From: Streptomyces aureocirculatus | GTDB taxonomy: Bacteria > Actinomycetota > Actinomycetes > Streptomycetales > Streptomycetaceae | Assembly (NCBI RefSeq): GCF_000720475.1 | Contig: NZ_JOAP01000001.1 | Coordinates: forward strand, 1 to 64,000 | Direction: 5' to 3' | Length of the DNA: 64,000 bases | In this document: one piece after another, positions 40,171 to 48,674 of the stretch | Position numbering within the stretch: the stretch's first letter is position 1 | How the letters are laid out: each line of letters begins with the position of its first letter | The notes under the pieces: model-generated | Told to the model about the DNA's origin: nothing | Database searches by the model: none | The model's input: the letters and a program-made list of their open reading frames with translations, nothing else | Program-made: the position numbers and the translations under genes

Positions 40171-41889
40171 TCAGGTGCGCGATCCCGCGGTCTCCTTGCG
40201 CTCGGCCATCTCGGCTGCTGTCAACTGCTGTGTACGAGCCGATCCGTCACCGTCTCGCTGTCCACGGGCGGAGGCGTCGTCGGCCGTGCGGCCCGAGGCG
40301 TCGTCGGGGCCGGGCGTGTCGCTGCCGCCCTCCGCCCTGTCCTTGGACGGCGTGACCGTGACGCCGAAGGCCCCGGCCTCGGCGCCGACCGCCGCGTCGT
40401 GCCGTTCGGCCCAGCCCGTGAGCTCCATGGCACAGGCGTGGTCCATGTGCCGCAGTCCTGACAGGTCCAGTTCCGTCCTGCGGTCGCGCGGCAGGGCCTC
40501 AAGGCGGTCGAGGATCTTCGGCAGCCGCAGGAACGTGGCGTTGCCGACCACGCGGACCCGGATCGTGCCGGTGCCCTCAAGTCCTTCGACCTCCAGATGG
40601 ACGTGCGAGGTCTCCCAGGCGGTCTTGGCGACGGCGAGCCCCATGCCGATGAGGACGCCCTCGAACATGTTGGTCACGACGATCGCCAGGGCCGTGACGG
40701 CGAGGACGACGGCCTCACCGCGGTGCGTGCGCCACAGCGGCCCGAAGTCCTTGACCGGAATCAGCTTCCAGCCCGCGTGCACGAGGACGCCGGCCAGAGC
40801 GGCCACCGGGATGATGCCGAGCGCCGCGGGGAACGCGGCGGCGAACGCGAGCAGCCAGACGCCGTGCAGCACACGGGACGCCTTGGTCTTCGCGCCGGCC
40901 GACACATTGGCGGAGCTGCGTACGATCACCGCGGTCATCGGGAGCGCGCCGAGCACCCCGCACAAGGTGTTGCCCGCGCCCTGCGCCATCAGCTCCTTGT
41001 CGTAGTCGGTGCGCGGGCCGTCGTGCATGCGGTCCACGGCCGCCGCGCTGAACAGCGACTCCGCGGACGCGATCAGGGTGAAGGCGATGACGGTGCCGAT
41101 GGCACCCACGAGGGCGCCGCCCTCCACCAGGGCGGAGAACGTGTCACCGCCGGGCAGTCGCACGGCGTCGACGAGTCCGTGCACCTCGACCTTCGCCACC
41201 GGCAGGTCGAGGAGGAACACGGCGAGGGTCGCGAGGACGACCGCCACGAGCGGCGCGGGCAGCACCCGGGTGGCCCGTCGCCACCGCGGCCACAGCACCA
41301 GGACGGCGATGGTGCAGGCACCGAAGGCGAACGCGCTCAGGGCGTCGCCCGAACCGGCCGTGTCGGCGGCGAGCCGCGGGAGTTCAGCGAGCTTGTCGAG
41401 GCCGGACGCGGGGGCCTTCGCGTCGACGAGGGCGTAGAGCTGTCCGGCTATGAGGACCAGGCCGATGCCGGCGAGCATGCCCTGGACCACGGCGACCGAG
41501 ATCGCGCGGAACCAGCGGCCGAGGCCGAGGGCTCCCATGGCCAGTTGGAGGAGTCCGGCGGCAAGGACCAGGGCGCCGAGGGCGGCGAGGCCGTACTCCT
41601 GCACGGCTTCGTAGACCAGCACGGTCAGACCGGCGGCGGGGCCGCTGACCTGGAGGCTGCTGCCGGGCAGCAGACCGGTCAGGAGGCCGCCGACGATGCC
41701 GGTGACCAGGCCGAGTTCGGCGGGCACGCCGGAGGCGACGGCCACTCCGACGCACAGGGGGACGGCGACGAGGAAGACCACGATCGACGCGGTGAAGTCC
41801 GCTCGCAGTGTGGAGAAGTCACGCACTGGGGGCCTTTTCATGAGGGGTTCGTCTGCCTTCACAGGGGTCACGGGGCGCACGGGAGTCAC
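40171..41889 (-). CDS. SulP-family anion transporter with STAS domain
   Basis: A 572-residue membrane transporter with ten to twelve hydrophobic segments. VAVPLCVGVAVASGVPAELG and SSLQVSGPAAGLTVLVYEAV are SulP signatures; the C-terminal region from about residue 440 (NATFLRLPKILDRLE, TELDLSGLRHMDHAC) is a STAS regulatory domain, followed by a charged tail. Because it is coupled to a carbonic anhydrase (GTGA overlap), it probably moves bicarbonate, like BicA. The start may be M17 (MKRPPVRDF) rather than GTG 41889. Confidence 0.9.
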   Translation of the reverse strand: MTPVRPVTPVKADEPLMKRPPVRDFSTLRADFTASIVVFLVAVPLCVGVAVASGVPAELGLVTGIVGGLLTGLLPGSSLQVSGPAAGLTVLVYEAVQEYGLAALGALVLAAGLLQLAMGALGLGRWFRAISVAVVQGMLAGIGLVLIAGQLYALVDAKAPASGLDKLAELPRLAADTAGSGDALSAFAFGACTIAVLVLWPRWRRATRVLPAPLVAVVLATLAVFLLDLPVAKVEVHGLVDAVRLPGGDTFSALVEGGALVGAIGTVIAFTLIASAESLFSAAAVDRMHDGPRTDYDKELMAQGAGNTLCGVLGALPMTAVIVRSSANVSAGAKTKASRVLHGVWLLAFAAAFPAALGIIPVAALAGVLVHAGWKLIPVKDFGPLWRTHRGEAVVLAVTALAIVVTNMFEGVLIGMGLAVAKTAWETSHVHLEVEGLEGTGTIRVRVVGNATFLRLPKILDRLEALPRDRRTELDLSGLRHMDHACAMELTGWAERHDAAVGAEAGAFGVTVTPSKDRAEGGSDTPGPDDASGRTADDASARGQRDGDGSARTQQLTAAEMAERKETAGSRT

Positions 41890-42488
41890 AGGGGCAGGAA
41901 GTGGTCGGTCTCGGGGTCGTGCGCCATGACCAGGCCGGTGTGGACCTCGTAGTACCAGCCGTGGAGGCGTACGGCGCCGGTTTCGAGGCGCTCGCCGACA
42001 CAGGGGTGGCCGCGCAGCCGCTCCAGTTGTTCGCGCACATGGCGCTTGACGGCGCCGGCGACCGTGGGGCCGTCGTCGCAGGGCAGTCCACCGGAGACCT
42101 GACGGTCCAGCCAGTCCCGTACGACAGGCAGTCCGGTGAGGTCGTCGCCGCGGGCCCGCGCGCCGACGGCACCGCAGTGCGAGTGGCCGCAGACCACGAT
42201 GTCGGCGACGCCGAGCACCCGCATCGCGTACTCGATCGTCGCGGCTTCGGCGCCGGCGGGGCGGTCGGCCTCGTAGCGCGGCACCGCGTTGCCCGCGGTG
42301 CGCAGTTCGAAGAGTTCACCGGGGCGCGCGCCGGTGATCAGCGACGGTACGACCCGGGAGTCGGAGCAGGTGATGAAGAGGGCGAGCGGGGACTGCCCGG
42401 CGGCGAGCCGGCCGAACGTCTCCTGTTCCTCGCGCCGTTCGGCGATGCGGGCGGTGAAGTCTCGGGCATGGGTGATGAAGGTCTCCAT
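41886..42488 (-). CDS. beta-carbonic anhydrase
   Basis: A 200-residue enzyme. Zinc ligands are visible in ALFITCSDSRVVPSLI (Cys, Asp/Arg dyad) and DIVVCGHSHCGAVGA (His and Cys). The length is typical. It interconverts CO2 and bicarbonate in the cytoplasm. AGGAGG is 10 bases before ATG 42488. Its stop overlaps the SulP start, and both appear to be transcribed from the promoter near 43228-43262 with leader genes in between. Confidence 0.92.
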   Translation of the reverse strand: METFITHARDFTARIAERREEQETFGRLAAGQSPLALFITCSDSRVVPSLITGARPGELFELRTAGNAVPRYEADRPAGAEAATIEYAMRVLGVADIVVCGHSHCGAVGARARGDDLTGLPVVRDWLDRQVSGGLPCDDGPTVAGAVKRHVREQLERLRGHPCVGERLETGAVRLHGWYYEVHTGLVMAHDPETDHFLPL

Positions 42489-42556
42489 GGCGGAGACACC
42501 TCCTGGGGTGTCGGTGTGGGGTGGGGGCGCGCGGGCGGGGGCCCGTGTGGGCGCCC

Positions 42557-43048
42557 TCAGGAGCGCGACACGCAGAGGAGGATCAGCAGACCGGCGCCCG
42601 CTCTGCTGGGATCGGTGGTGCCGGAGCGGGAACAGCCGGGTCCCGGGTCGATGCGTGGATCGGGGCGGCAGAGCGTCAGGGACCGCGCCCAGAAGGGGAC
42701 GGTGCAGCTTCGGGCGGCGGGTACGTGGGGGCGGTTGCGCGTGAAGTGGCGTGGCGGATGGAGGACTTCGCCGTCCCGGAGGACTCGTTCCTTCGTCTCC
42801 TCGGCGGCCGGGTAGGTGTCCGGCGTGGCGAGCGGCAGGACGGACGCGGAGGTGGGGGTCGTGGCGGCGGCCGGGGCCGCGCCGCCGAGGAAGAGCGTCA
42901 ACAGGGCGATCACCGCTGCTGTCGCCCACTGACGCGCCCGCGCCGGGACGGTCGTCAGGAGGCGGCGCGGCGTCGCTCCCGGGACCGGCCGGGAGTCCGC
43001 GGGCGTGTGGGGGTGCGCGTTCGGGCGGCCGGTGGCGAAGTGCGTCAT
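42557..43048 (-). CDS. hypothetical membrane/secreted protein in carbonic anhydrase leader
   Basis: A 163-residue frame, not recognised. A basic N-terminus of about 38 residues precedes one hydrophobic segment (WATAAVIALLTLFLGGAAPA) that could be a signal anchor; the rest has four cysteines and a hydrophobic end LLILLCVSRS. It has no convincing ribosome-binding site. It lies between the promoter and the carbonic anhydrase gene, in the same direction. It may be a real co-transcribed gene or an untranslated leader with a chance frame. Confidence 0.35.
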   Translation of the reverse strand: MTHFATGRPNAHPHTPADSRPVPGATPRRLLTTVPARARQWATAAVIALLTLFLGGAAPAAATTPTSASVLPLATPDTYPAAEETKERVLRDGEVLHPPRHFTRNRPHVPAARSCTVPFWARSLTLCRPDPRIDPGPGCSRSGTTDPSRAGAGLLILLCVSRS

Positions 43049-43081
43049 CGGTTCAAGGCGTTCGGTGTGCTGGGGGTGGTG

Positions 43082-43171
43082 TCAATGCCGGTGCTGTGCG
43101 CGGGTCCGGTCTGCCGCGGCCGGCTTCCTCGCCGGTACGGGACCGCCCGCGCCCTCGTCGAACTTCTCCAC
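43082..43171 (-). CDS. possible 29-aa leader peptide
   Basis: A short frame starting GTG 43171 behind a perfect AGGAGG with 6-base spacing: VEKFDEGAGGPVPARK then PAAADRTRAQHRH. It would be the first translated element of the carbonic anhydrase-SulP transcript, about 35 bases after the predicted start site. Attenuation or coupling is possible; nothing in the sequence tells its function. Confidence 0.45.
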   Translation of the reverse strand: MEKFDEGAGGPVPARKPAAADRTRAQHRH

Positions 43172-43227
43172 GTCGTACCTCCTGGGAAGGGGGTTGCGCG
43201 GCGGGCTCGATGCGCATTCACCGCTGC

Positions 43228-43262
43228 AATTCAAAGTAAAAGCGATGCCAAGTCAAAGTCAA
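43228..43262 (-). promoter_or_regulatory. sigma-70-type promoter for the carbonic anhydrase operon
   Basis: On the minus strand two overlapping TTGACT hexamers (43251-43256 and 43257-43262) are spaced 17 or 18 bases from TGAATT and TACTTT. Good -35/-10 pairs are rare in this GC-rich DNA, and the direction fits the downstream operon. Confidence 0.6.
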
Positions 43263-43530
43263 AGGTGAGCAATCTCGCACTGGCTCAAAAACCCTCTGTC
43301 GACGCCAATTTGGCCTGATCCGTTGCGAATCATCGCGCGTCGTTCACGATCTCTTCACCTCGGTGGCATCGCGATGTCCCGCGAGAACACCGCCAGGACC
43401 CGCCCGTCACACAACTCCCTTGACCAGCAGATACCGGACAGGAGTGGCGCGTTCCCGCCCGTGGGGAGCTTATCCGCCCACCCTCGCGAATGGCGGAAAC
43501 GCAGACGAGCGAGTTCTCCGGAAGGCGAAA

Positions 43531-43558
43531 GCCCCCTCCGCTCGCCACATGAGGGGGC
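43531..43558. terminator. terminator downstream of the NmrA-like pseudogene
   Basis: GCCCCCTC and GAGGGGGC pair around a 12-base loop, flanked by A-runs and CTT. It is about 95 bases beyond the pseudogene stop, within the 480-base gap 43172-43652, which shows no other gene. Confidence 0.65.
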
Positions 43559-43652
43559 CTTCATGTTTCATGCGTGTTGCATGCCGCTCACTCCTTTAAC
43601 TCGAACACAGGGCGGGCATGTCGTAAGAATTTGCTACAGGCAGGCGTGCCGG

Positions 43653-44491
43653 TCAGGAACGGGTGAAATCGGCCGCGTGGTCGGCGGCCCAGACCGCGAA
43701 GGGGCGGGCGGGGTGGCCGGTGAGGGATTCGACGGTTCGGGTCGTGGTGACGGGCTTGCCGTCGTGCGATTCCCACCAGTCGAGCAGCGTGTCGGCGAAG
43801 GCGCCGGGGATGTGTTCGGCCATCTCCTGCTTCCATTCGGCGCGGGTGACGTGCTTGACCGGGATCGTCGTGGCGGTAGCAGCGGCGAGTTGGTCGATCT
43901 GCTCGGCGAAGGTCAGGGACTCCGGTCCGGTGAGGGTGAAGCAGCCGCCGCGGTGGCGCGGATCGGTGAGCACGGCGAAGGCCGCGTCGGCGATGTCCCG
44001 TTCGTGGATGGGGTCGTTGTGCGCCCCGGGGTAGGGCAGGCTCACGGGGCGTCCGGCCTTGACGGGCCAGGCCCAGGCGGCGGCGTTGGAGGCGAAGGAG
44101 CCCGGCCGCAGGATCGTGGTGGTGGCGGCGAGGCCAACAGGGCGCTCTCGACGTCGAGATGGGACTTGGCCAGCGGGTCGGTCGCCGCACCGGGGCCGAG
44201 GACCGCGGATGACGAGAGCAGCACGACATGGGTGACGCCTGCCTTGCGTGCCTGCTCGACGAAGTCGCCGATGCGGTCGGGGCCGGCGTAGAGGAAGACG
44301 GAGGTGATGCCGTCCAGGGCGGCGGGAAAGGTCGCCGGGTCGGTGAGGTCGAGGGGGACGGCGGGCACTCCCCTTGGCAGGTTCAGGTCGGCGGGCATGC
44401 GGGAGCCGACGCGCACGGGCAGACCGGCCTCGTGCAGCAGGCCGAGCAACTGGGTGGCGACCGCGCCGCGGCCTCCGGTGAGCAGGATCAT
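43653..44491 (-). pseudogene. NmrA-like NAD(P)-binding oxidoreductase, frameshifted
   Basis: The first frame starts at ATG 44491: MILLTGGRGAVATQLLGLL (Rossmann motif), SVFLYAGPDRIG, VVLLSSSAVLGPGAA and AKSHLDVESALLAS. It then loses its frame near 44128-44134. The neighbouring frame continues the family sequence as LAATTTILRPGSFASNAAAW, PGAHNDPIHERDIADAAFAV, FTLTGPESLTFAEQ to the stop at 43653. Joined, it is a normal 280-residue NmrA-like protein. One or two bases seem to be missing in a run of CCACCACCA. It is divergent from a TetR gene with an operator array, so regulation is intact while the enzyme is not. Confidence 0.7.
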
Positions 44492-44621
44492 GACGTGGTC
44501 TCTTTCTCGATCGGTCGGCCACGCACGCCGGAGCGGAGCCGGAGCAGAGCAGAGCCGGTCCAGGGCCGGGGGCAGCGAGGGAGGGGCGTCGCGCACAGCG
44601 GCGCGCGGGTCGATAGCGACG

Positions 44622-44725
44622 GACGAACACTGTTCGTCACGAACATCGTTTGACACGAACATCGTTCGTCGACTTGTTGACCACGCTAGGAAACGAACAC
44701 CGTTCGTGTCAAACAGCGTTCGTCA
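44622..44725. promoter_or_regulatory. array of five TetR-type operators
   Basis: Five copies of the palindrome ACGAACAYYGTTCGT, exact or near exact, centred near 44630, 44646, 44662, 44700 and 44717: GACGAACACTGTTCGTC, CACGAACATCGTTTGAC, CACGAACATCGTTCGTC, ACGAACACCGTTCGT and TCAAACAGCGTTCGTCA. The first three are spaced 16 bases apart. They lie between the NmrA-like gene and tetR. A TAGGCT box at 44731-44736 is a likely -10 for the regulator. Confidence 0.85.
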
Positions 44726-44743
44726 GCGAGCTAGGCTTCGCCC

Positions 44744-45409
44744 ATGAGCACGCCACCGATCAGCCGCCGCGCGCGGCCCTCCAAGGCCCCGCTCAGCCGC
44801 GATGTGATCGTGCGGACGGGCCTCGACATCCTCGACCGCGACGGCCTAGACGCGCTGACGATGCGCCGCGTGGCCAAGGCCCTCGACACCGGCCCGGCCT
44901 CGCTCTATGTCTATGTCGCCCATCGCGAGGACCTGCTCGCCGCGATGCTCGACGAGTCCCTGGCCAGGGTCCCCCTCAGCTCGGAGGGCACCTGGCGGGA
45001 GCAACTGCACGCCCTGGCCGCCGCCACCGTCGAAGCGTTGGGCCGGCACGAGGGCCTCGCCGTGGTGGCCCTCGGCGCCATCCCCACGGGCAGCAACGCG
45101 CTGCTCGTCGTCGACCGCATGCTCGCCCTGCTCAAGGAGGGCGGCCTCGACGACACCACCGCCGCCTGGGCGGTGGATCTGCTCTACCTCCACATCGCCG
45201 CCGCCGGTGTCGAGCAGAGCGCGTACAACACCCAGGACGCCAGCGAGGAATCGACCATCGCCAAGGCCAAGGACCGCTACGCGAACCTGCCCGGCGACCG
45301 CTACCCCATGGTCACGTCGATGCGCCAGGCACTGTTCGCCCCCGGCGACCGCGACGCCTGGGGCCTGCGCGTCCTGATCAACGGCATCATCGGCACGCCT
45401 GCCGAGTGA
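44744..45409 (+). CDS. TetR-family regulator
   Basis: A 221-residue TetR/AcrR protein. The helix-turn-helix is at residues 20-65 (VIVRTGLDILDRDGLDALTM; RRVAKALDTGPASLYVYVA), followed by a C-terminal ligand domain of the TetR_C_1 type. The message is probably leaderless, as a TAGGCT -10 box lies 7 bases before ATG 44744. Divergent placement next to five operators predicts autoregulation and control of the NmrA-like gene. Confidence 0.9.
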   Translation: MSTPPISRRARPSKAPLSRDVIVRTGLDILDRDGLDALTMRRVAKALDTGPASLYVYVAHREDLLAAMLDESLARVPLSSEGTWREQLHALAAATVEALGRHEGLAVVALGAIPTGSNALLVVDRMLALLKEGGLDDTTAAWAVDLLYLHIAAAGVEQSAYNTQDASEESTIAKAKDRYANLPGDRYPMVTSMRQALFAPGDRDAWGLRVLINGIIGTPAE

Positions 45410-45420
45410 GCGACAGGGGC

Positions 45421-45501
45421 GCGTCCGCCGAGTGGCAGAGGGCGTCCGTTGAGCGGCAGAGGGCGTCCGCCGAGTGGCAGAGGGCGTCCGTTGAGCGGTG
45501 G
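45421..45501. repeat. 21-bp tandem repeats after tetR
   Basis: Four units of GCGTCCGCCGAGTGGCAGAGG alternating with a TTGAGCGG variant at 45421, 45442, 45463 and 45484, the last incomplete. The stop-codon area of tetR (GCCGAGTGAGCGACAGG) looks like a degenerate founding copy. Confidence 0.85.
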
Positions 45502-45521
45502 GGACAACTACCTGCCGCGCA

Positions 45522-45839
45522 CTACTCCCGACTCGACCGGGCGGCGAGTGCGGCCTCCAGGGACCGGCGGATGTCGTCGGGCAGCCGACCGCGCTGCGGC
45601 CACTCCACCATGTGCTGCGCCACCTCGCGCAGCTTCGTGTTGGTGTGCTGGGACACAGTCTTCAGGACCTGCCAGCCCTCCTCGGGCCGCACGCCGCCGA
45701 GGGCGACGACCATGCCGATCGCCTGGTCGACGACCGCGTGCGAGGCGACCGCCGCACGCAGTTGGTGGACCTCCCGCTGCAGCACAGTGACCCGCTCGGT
45801 GAATCCGTCCGCTCCCGCCATGGGACGCCGCGCCTCCAT
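45522..45839 (-). CDS. ANTAR-domain RNA-binding protein
   Basis: A 105-residue protein with a short coiled region (VTVLQREVHQLRAAV) and an ANTAR domain: SHAVVDQAIGMVVALGGVRP, then GWQVLKTVSQHTNTKLREVA. ANTAR proteins bind paired hairpins in nascent RNA and prevent termination. It has no sensor domain. ATG 45839 is listed; ATG 45821 has GGAGG 11 bases upstream and may be the real start. Confidence 0.8.
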   Translation of the reverse strand: MEARRPMAGADGFTERVTVLQREVHQLRAAVASHAVVDQAIGMVVALGGVRPEEGWQVLKTVSQHTNTKLREVAQHMVEWPQRGRLPDDIRRSLEAALAARSSRE

Positions 45840-46153
45840 TGCTCCACACCCATGAGGCCAGGGGCACCGGAAGCGGCGCGCCTGGCCTTTTCCACCCACT
45901 ATGGCCAGCCGCGGACCACCGCCACGACACAGAAAGCGAACAGCCCGTCCAGGGCCAGTACAAAAAACGAACCTGCCGCTCAACCGGTGCGCGGGGGTGA
46001 AGGCGAGCGTTCCGCCGGGGGGCGGGTCGAGCACTCCGGCGTGGCGTCCGGCCCCGTCTCCCTGCTGCTATCGTCCAAATGAGGCATACCGATCGAGCAG
46101 CCCGAGGCCTACAGTCGGCTCAAGAGCGCTGCTATGCACCGGCGAGGGCGGTC

Positions 46154-47113
46154 ATGGACACGTTGCGTTTCGACAGCGACGATCTGGGCCTCACGGAACA
46201 GTTCCTCAGCCAGGCCTACGCCAAGATGCGCATCGGCAGCAGCACCCCCGCGTCCGTCCGGGCGCAGATCGTCCGTACGAGCCTGCCCTCGGTCAGTGTC
46301 GACGAGGTCGACCTGGACTTCGAGATGAGCTACTCCGTCACGCCGCTGGGCCGGATCTGCCTGTGCGTCATGCACGAGGGCACGATCCAGGATCATGTCT
46401 TCCGCGGGGTGGAGGACGCCTTCGGTCCCGGCGAGGTGGCGTCCTTGGCGCCGCCCGAACTGCCCTACTCGGGCCGGATCTGCCGTGCCCGCTACACCAT
46501 CACCATGCTGGACCCGGACCTGCTCACGCAGGTCGCCGCGACCGCCCCGGAACGCAGACCCGGGCCGGTCCGCCTGGCCGGCCACCGCCCCCGCTCAGCA
46601 GCAGCCGCTCAACAGCTCCGCCAGGCCATCATCTACGTACGCGACCATGTCCTCGCGGACGCCTCCGTCGCGGACGAGCCCCTCATCGCCTCCACCGCGA
46701 CCCAGCATCTGGCGGCGAGCGTACTGGCCGCCTTCCCGAACACCGCGCTCATCAGCCCGACCGCGGGCGACCGCAACGACGCTCACAACGCAACGCTGCG
46801 CCGGGCGCTCGCGTACATCGACGACCACGCCGACCAGCCCATCACCGTCACCGACATCGCCGCGGCGGCCCACGTCACCGTCCGCGGACTGCAGTACGCG
46901 TTCCGCCGGCACCTGGACACCACTCCGCTCGCGCATCTGCGCCGGGTGCGTCTGGCGCACGCCCATCACGACCTGACGGCGAGCGCCCCGACGGACGGCG
47001 TCACGGTCACCCGGATCGCCGCCCGCTGGGGCTTCTTCCACGTCGGCCGTTTCGCCGCCCTCTACCGCGAGACCTATGGGCGGGCACCCCAGCAGACCCT
47101 GATCAGCTCCTGA
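46154..47113 (+). CDS. AraC-family regulator
   Basis: A 319-residue protein with an N-terminal cupin-like sensor (VDLDFEMSYSVTPLG; VFRGVEDAFGPGEVASLAPP) and a C-terminal AraC DNA-binding domain (PITVTDIAAAAHVTVRGLQY; AFRRHLDTTPLAHLRRVRLA). ATG 46154 follows GAGGGCGG; the frame is open to 46079. Its 3' end overlaps the convergent hydrolase gene by 11 bases. Confidence 0.85.
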   Translation: MDTLRFDSDDLGLTEQFLSQAYAKMRIGSSTPASVRAQIVRTSLPSVSVDEVDLDFEMSYSVTPLGRICLCVMHEGTIQDHVFRGVEDAFGPGEVASLAPPELPYSGRICRARYTITMLDPDLLTQVAATAPERRPGPVRLAGHRPRSAAAAQQLRQAIIYVRDHVLADASVADEPLIASTATQHLAASVLAAFPNTALISPTAGDRNDAHNATLRRALAYIDDHADQPITVTDIAAAAHVTVRGLQYAFRRHLDTTPLAHLRRVRLAHAHHDLTASAPTDGVTVTRIAARWGFFHVGRFAALYRETYGRAPQQTLISS

Positions 47114-47948
47114 GCCGCACCAGGAAGGCCGCGGCGATCGCCACGAACCGCCCGGCGTCGTCGATCCAGGGGTAGTGCCCCGCCCCCGCCTGCACGACGA
47201 GTTCCGCGCGCGGGAACAGCGCCGCGAACGCGGCCACCGTACGGGGTGGGCTGTTCAGGTCGGACTCCCCCGCGAGCAGCAGGACGGACGTCTCGCAGAC
47301 GGCGAGGCCCGCACGGGCGGCCGGGGGATCGAAGGCCCCCTCGGCGCCGAAGAGCGCGACGGCTTCCTGGTTGTCCGGACGCCCCGCGGCTTGGTGCCGC
47401 CGTGCCACGGCGTCCCAGCGCCCCCAGAAGAAGGGGGACACGGCCTCCCAGTCGCTGTCGGTACCGGTGCCCGCGGTGATCGCCTCCAGGGCCGCGTACG
47501 CGGACGGGAACCAGGGTTCGCGCTCGCGGAGCCGGGCAAGGGCACGACGCGTCTCGCCGTCGGTCTCGATGCCGACGGCACGCGTGCCGGGGGTGATCAG
47601 GACGAGCCTGCCGATGCGCTCCGGATGTCTGACCGCGTACTGCGTGACGACGTTCGCGCCGGCGGAGTGCCCGAGGAGGTCGATCCGCGGCAGCCCGAGG
47701 TGCGCGCGCAGCGCCTCGATGTCGTCGACCAGGCGGTCGCAGCGGTACGAGGCCGGGTCGTCCGGCACGGCGGACCGGCCGGTGCCGCGGAGGTCGGGAA
47801 CGACGAGTCGGCGGTGGGCCGACAGACCGCCGAGGTCGCCCAGATAGGTGGAGTCGGCGGGGCCCCCGGGGACGCAGACGAGGGGCTCGCCGTCCCCGGT
47901 CGAGCGGTAGGCGAGCTGGGTTCCGTCAGGTGCGGAGTAGGTCGGCAT
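47103..47948 (-). CDS. alpha/beta hydrolase, proline iminopeptidase-like
   Basis: A 281-residue alpha/beta hydrolase. The nucleophile elbow is LLGHSAGANVV, the oxyanion region LVCVPGGPADS, and the acid/His part VLLLAGESDLNSPP and GAGHYPWIDD. The proline iminopeptidase group shows a similar PGGP loop; the substrate is unknown. ATG 47948 (MPTYSAPDGTQLAYR) matches relatives; ATG 47969 is an alternative. It is divergent from a winged-helix gene. Confidence 0.8.
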   Translation of the reverse strand: MPTYSAPDGTQLAYRSTGDGEPLVCVPGGPADSTYLGDLGGLSAHRRLVVPDLRGTGRSAVPDDPASYRCDRLVDDIEALRAHLGLPRIDLLGHSAGANVVTQYAVRHPERIGRLVLITPGTRAVGIETDGETRRALARLREREPWFPSAYAALEAITAGTGTDSDWEAVSPFFWGRWDAVARRHQAAGRPDNQEAVALFGAEGAFDPPAARAGLAVCETSVLLLAGESDLNSPPRTVAAFAALFPRAELVVQAGAGHYPWIDDAGRFVAIAAAFLVRLRS

Positions 47949-47967
47949 GTCCTGGAGCCTGGCACTC

Positions 47968-48019
47968 ATAACCCAGTTATACAACCGAGTTATGCCGAAG
48001 GGCCGCCAAGGTGTATAAC
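47968..48019. promoter_or_regulatory. divergent promoter with TATAAC boxes
   Basis: ATAACCCAGTTAT (47968-47980) is an inverted repeat with a 3-base centre, and GTTATGC and GTATAAC copies follow. Each gene has TATAAC about 6-15 bases before its likely start, fitting -10 boxes of leaderless or very short-leader messages. Confidence 0.5.
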
Positions 48020-48025
48020 CAGGTG

Positions 48026-48661
48026 GTGACTAGTGCGGAGCAGCGAGGGCGGCCCGGCCCTGGGGCGTTGACCGAGGAGCAGGCGGCGCTGCTGCTCGCG
48101 GGCATGAACGAGGTCATCCGTGCGGGCGAGGAGACGCGGCGGCTCCGTGCCGAGATGATCAAGACGTTCGCCGACCTCGGCTGGACGCAGGACAGGATCG
48201 CCCGGCTCACCGAGGTGAGTCAGCCCGCCGTGTCGAAGCAGGTGGCCAGGTACAAGCGCGGCGAGCTGCCGCCCCCGCTGGAGCTCTCCCTCCAGCAGTA
48301 CGACACCCCGTGGCTCGAAGGGCGCCTCTGGGGCCTCGCCGAAGCGCTTTCGGAGTCCCTCGCCGACACCGCCCACTGCACCCGGCACGTCCACGCCCTG
48401 GCCCGCGGCAGGAAACGGTTCACGCCGCGGCACGTGGACGCGCTGCGGCGCCTGGTCGAGGAGGATCTGCGGGCGCACCGGTCGGACCTGCCGGGCGCGT
48501 ACCGGACCGCGTACGACGAGATCAGCCGTGGCCTCGACGTACCGTCGAAGGCCGCGGCCGACATGGTCGGCGCCGGCTCGTCCGCCGCCGTCGTCACGGC
48601 GTCGATGCGGCGCGCCCTGGCCCAGCAGATCCAGCGCGTGCGGCTTCGGGACGACTGCTGA
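48026..48661 (+). CDS. helix-turn-helix DNA-binding protein
   Basis: A 211-residue protein. Residues 35-75 form a sigma-like helix-turn-helix: IKTFADLGWTQDRIARLTEV then SQPAVSKQVARYK. The remaining 130 residues are helical and charged with no recognised fold. GTG 48026 is chosen because starts at 48011 and 48023 overlap the TATAAC promoter box. It likely controls itself and the divergent hydrolase. Confidence 0.65.
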   Translation: MTSAEQRGRPGPGALTEEQAALLLAGMNEVIRAGEETRRLRAEMIKTFADLGWTQDRIARLTEVSQPAVSKQVARYKRGELPPPLELSLQQYDTPWLEGRLWGLAEALSESLADTAHCTRHVHALARGRKRFTPRHVDALRRLVEEDLRAHRSDLPGAYRTAYDEISRGLDVPSKAAADMVGAGSSAAVVTASMRRALAQQIQRVRLRDDC

Positions 48662-48674
48662 AGAACCCCTGTGA

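Noticed and set aside
43323..44291. 322-codon plus-strand frame opposite the NmrA-like gene
   Set aside because: The minus-strand protein is recognisable in two adjoining frames; the plus frame has no motif.
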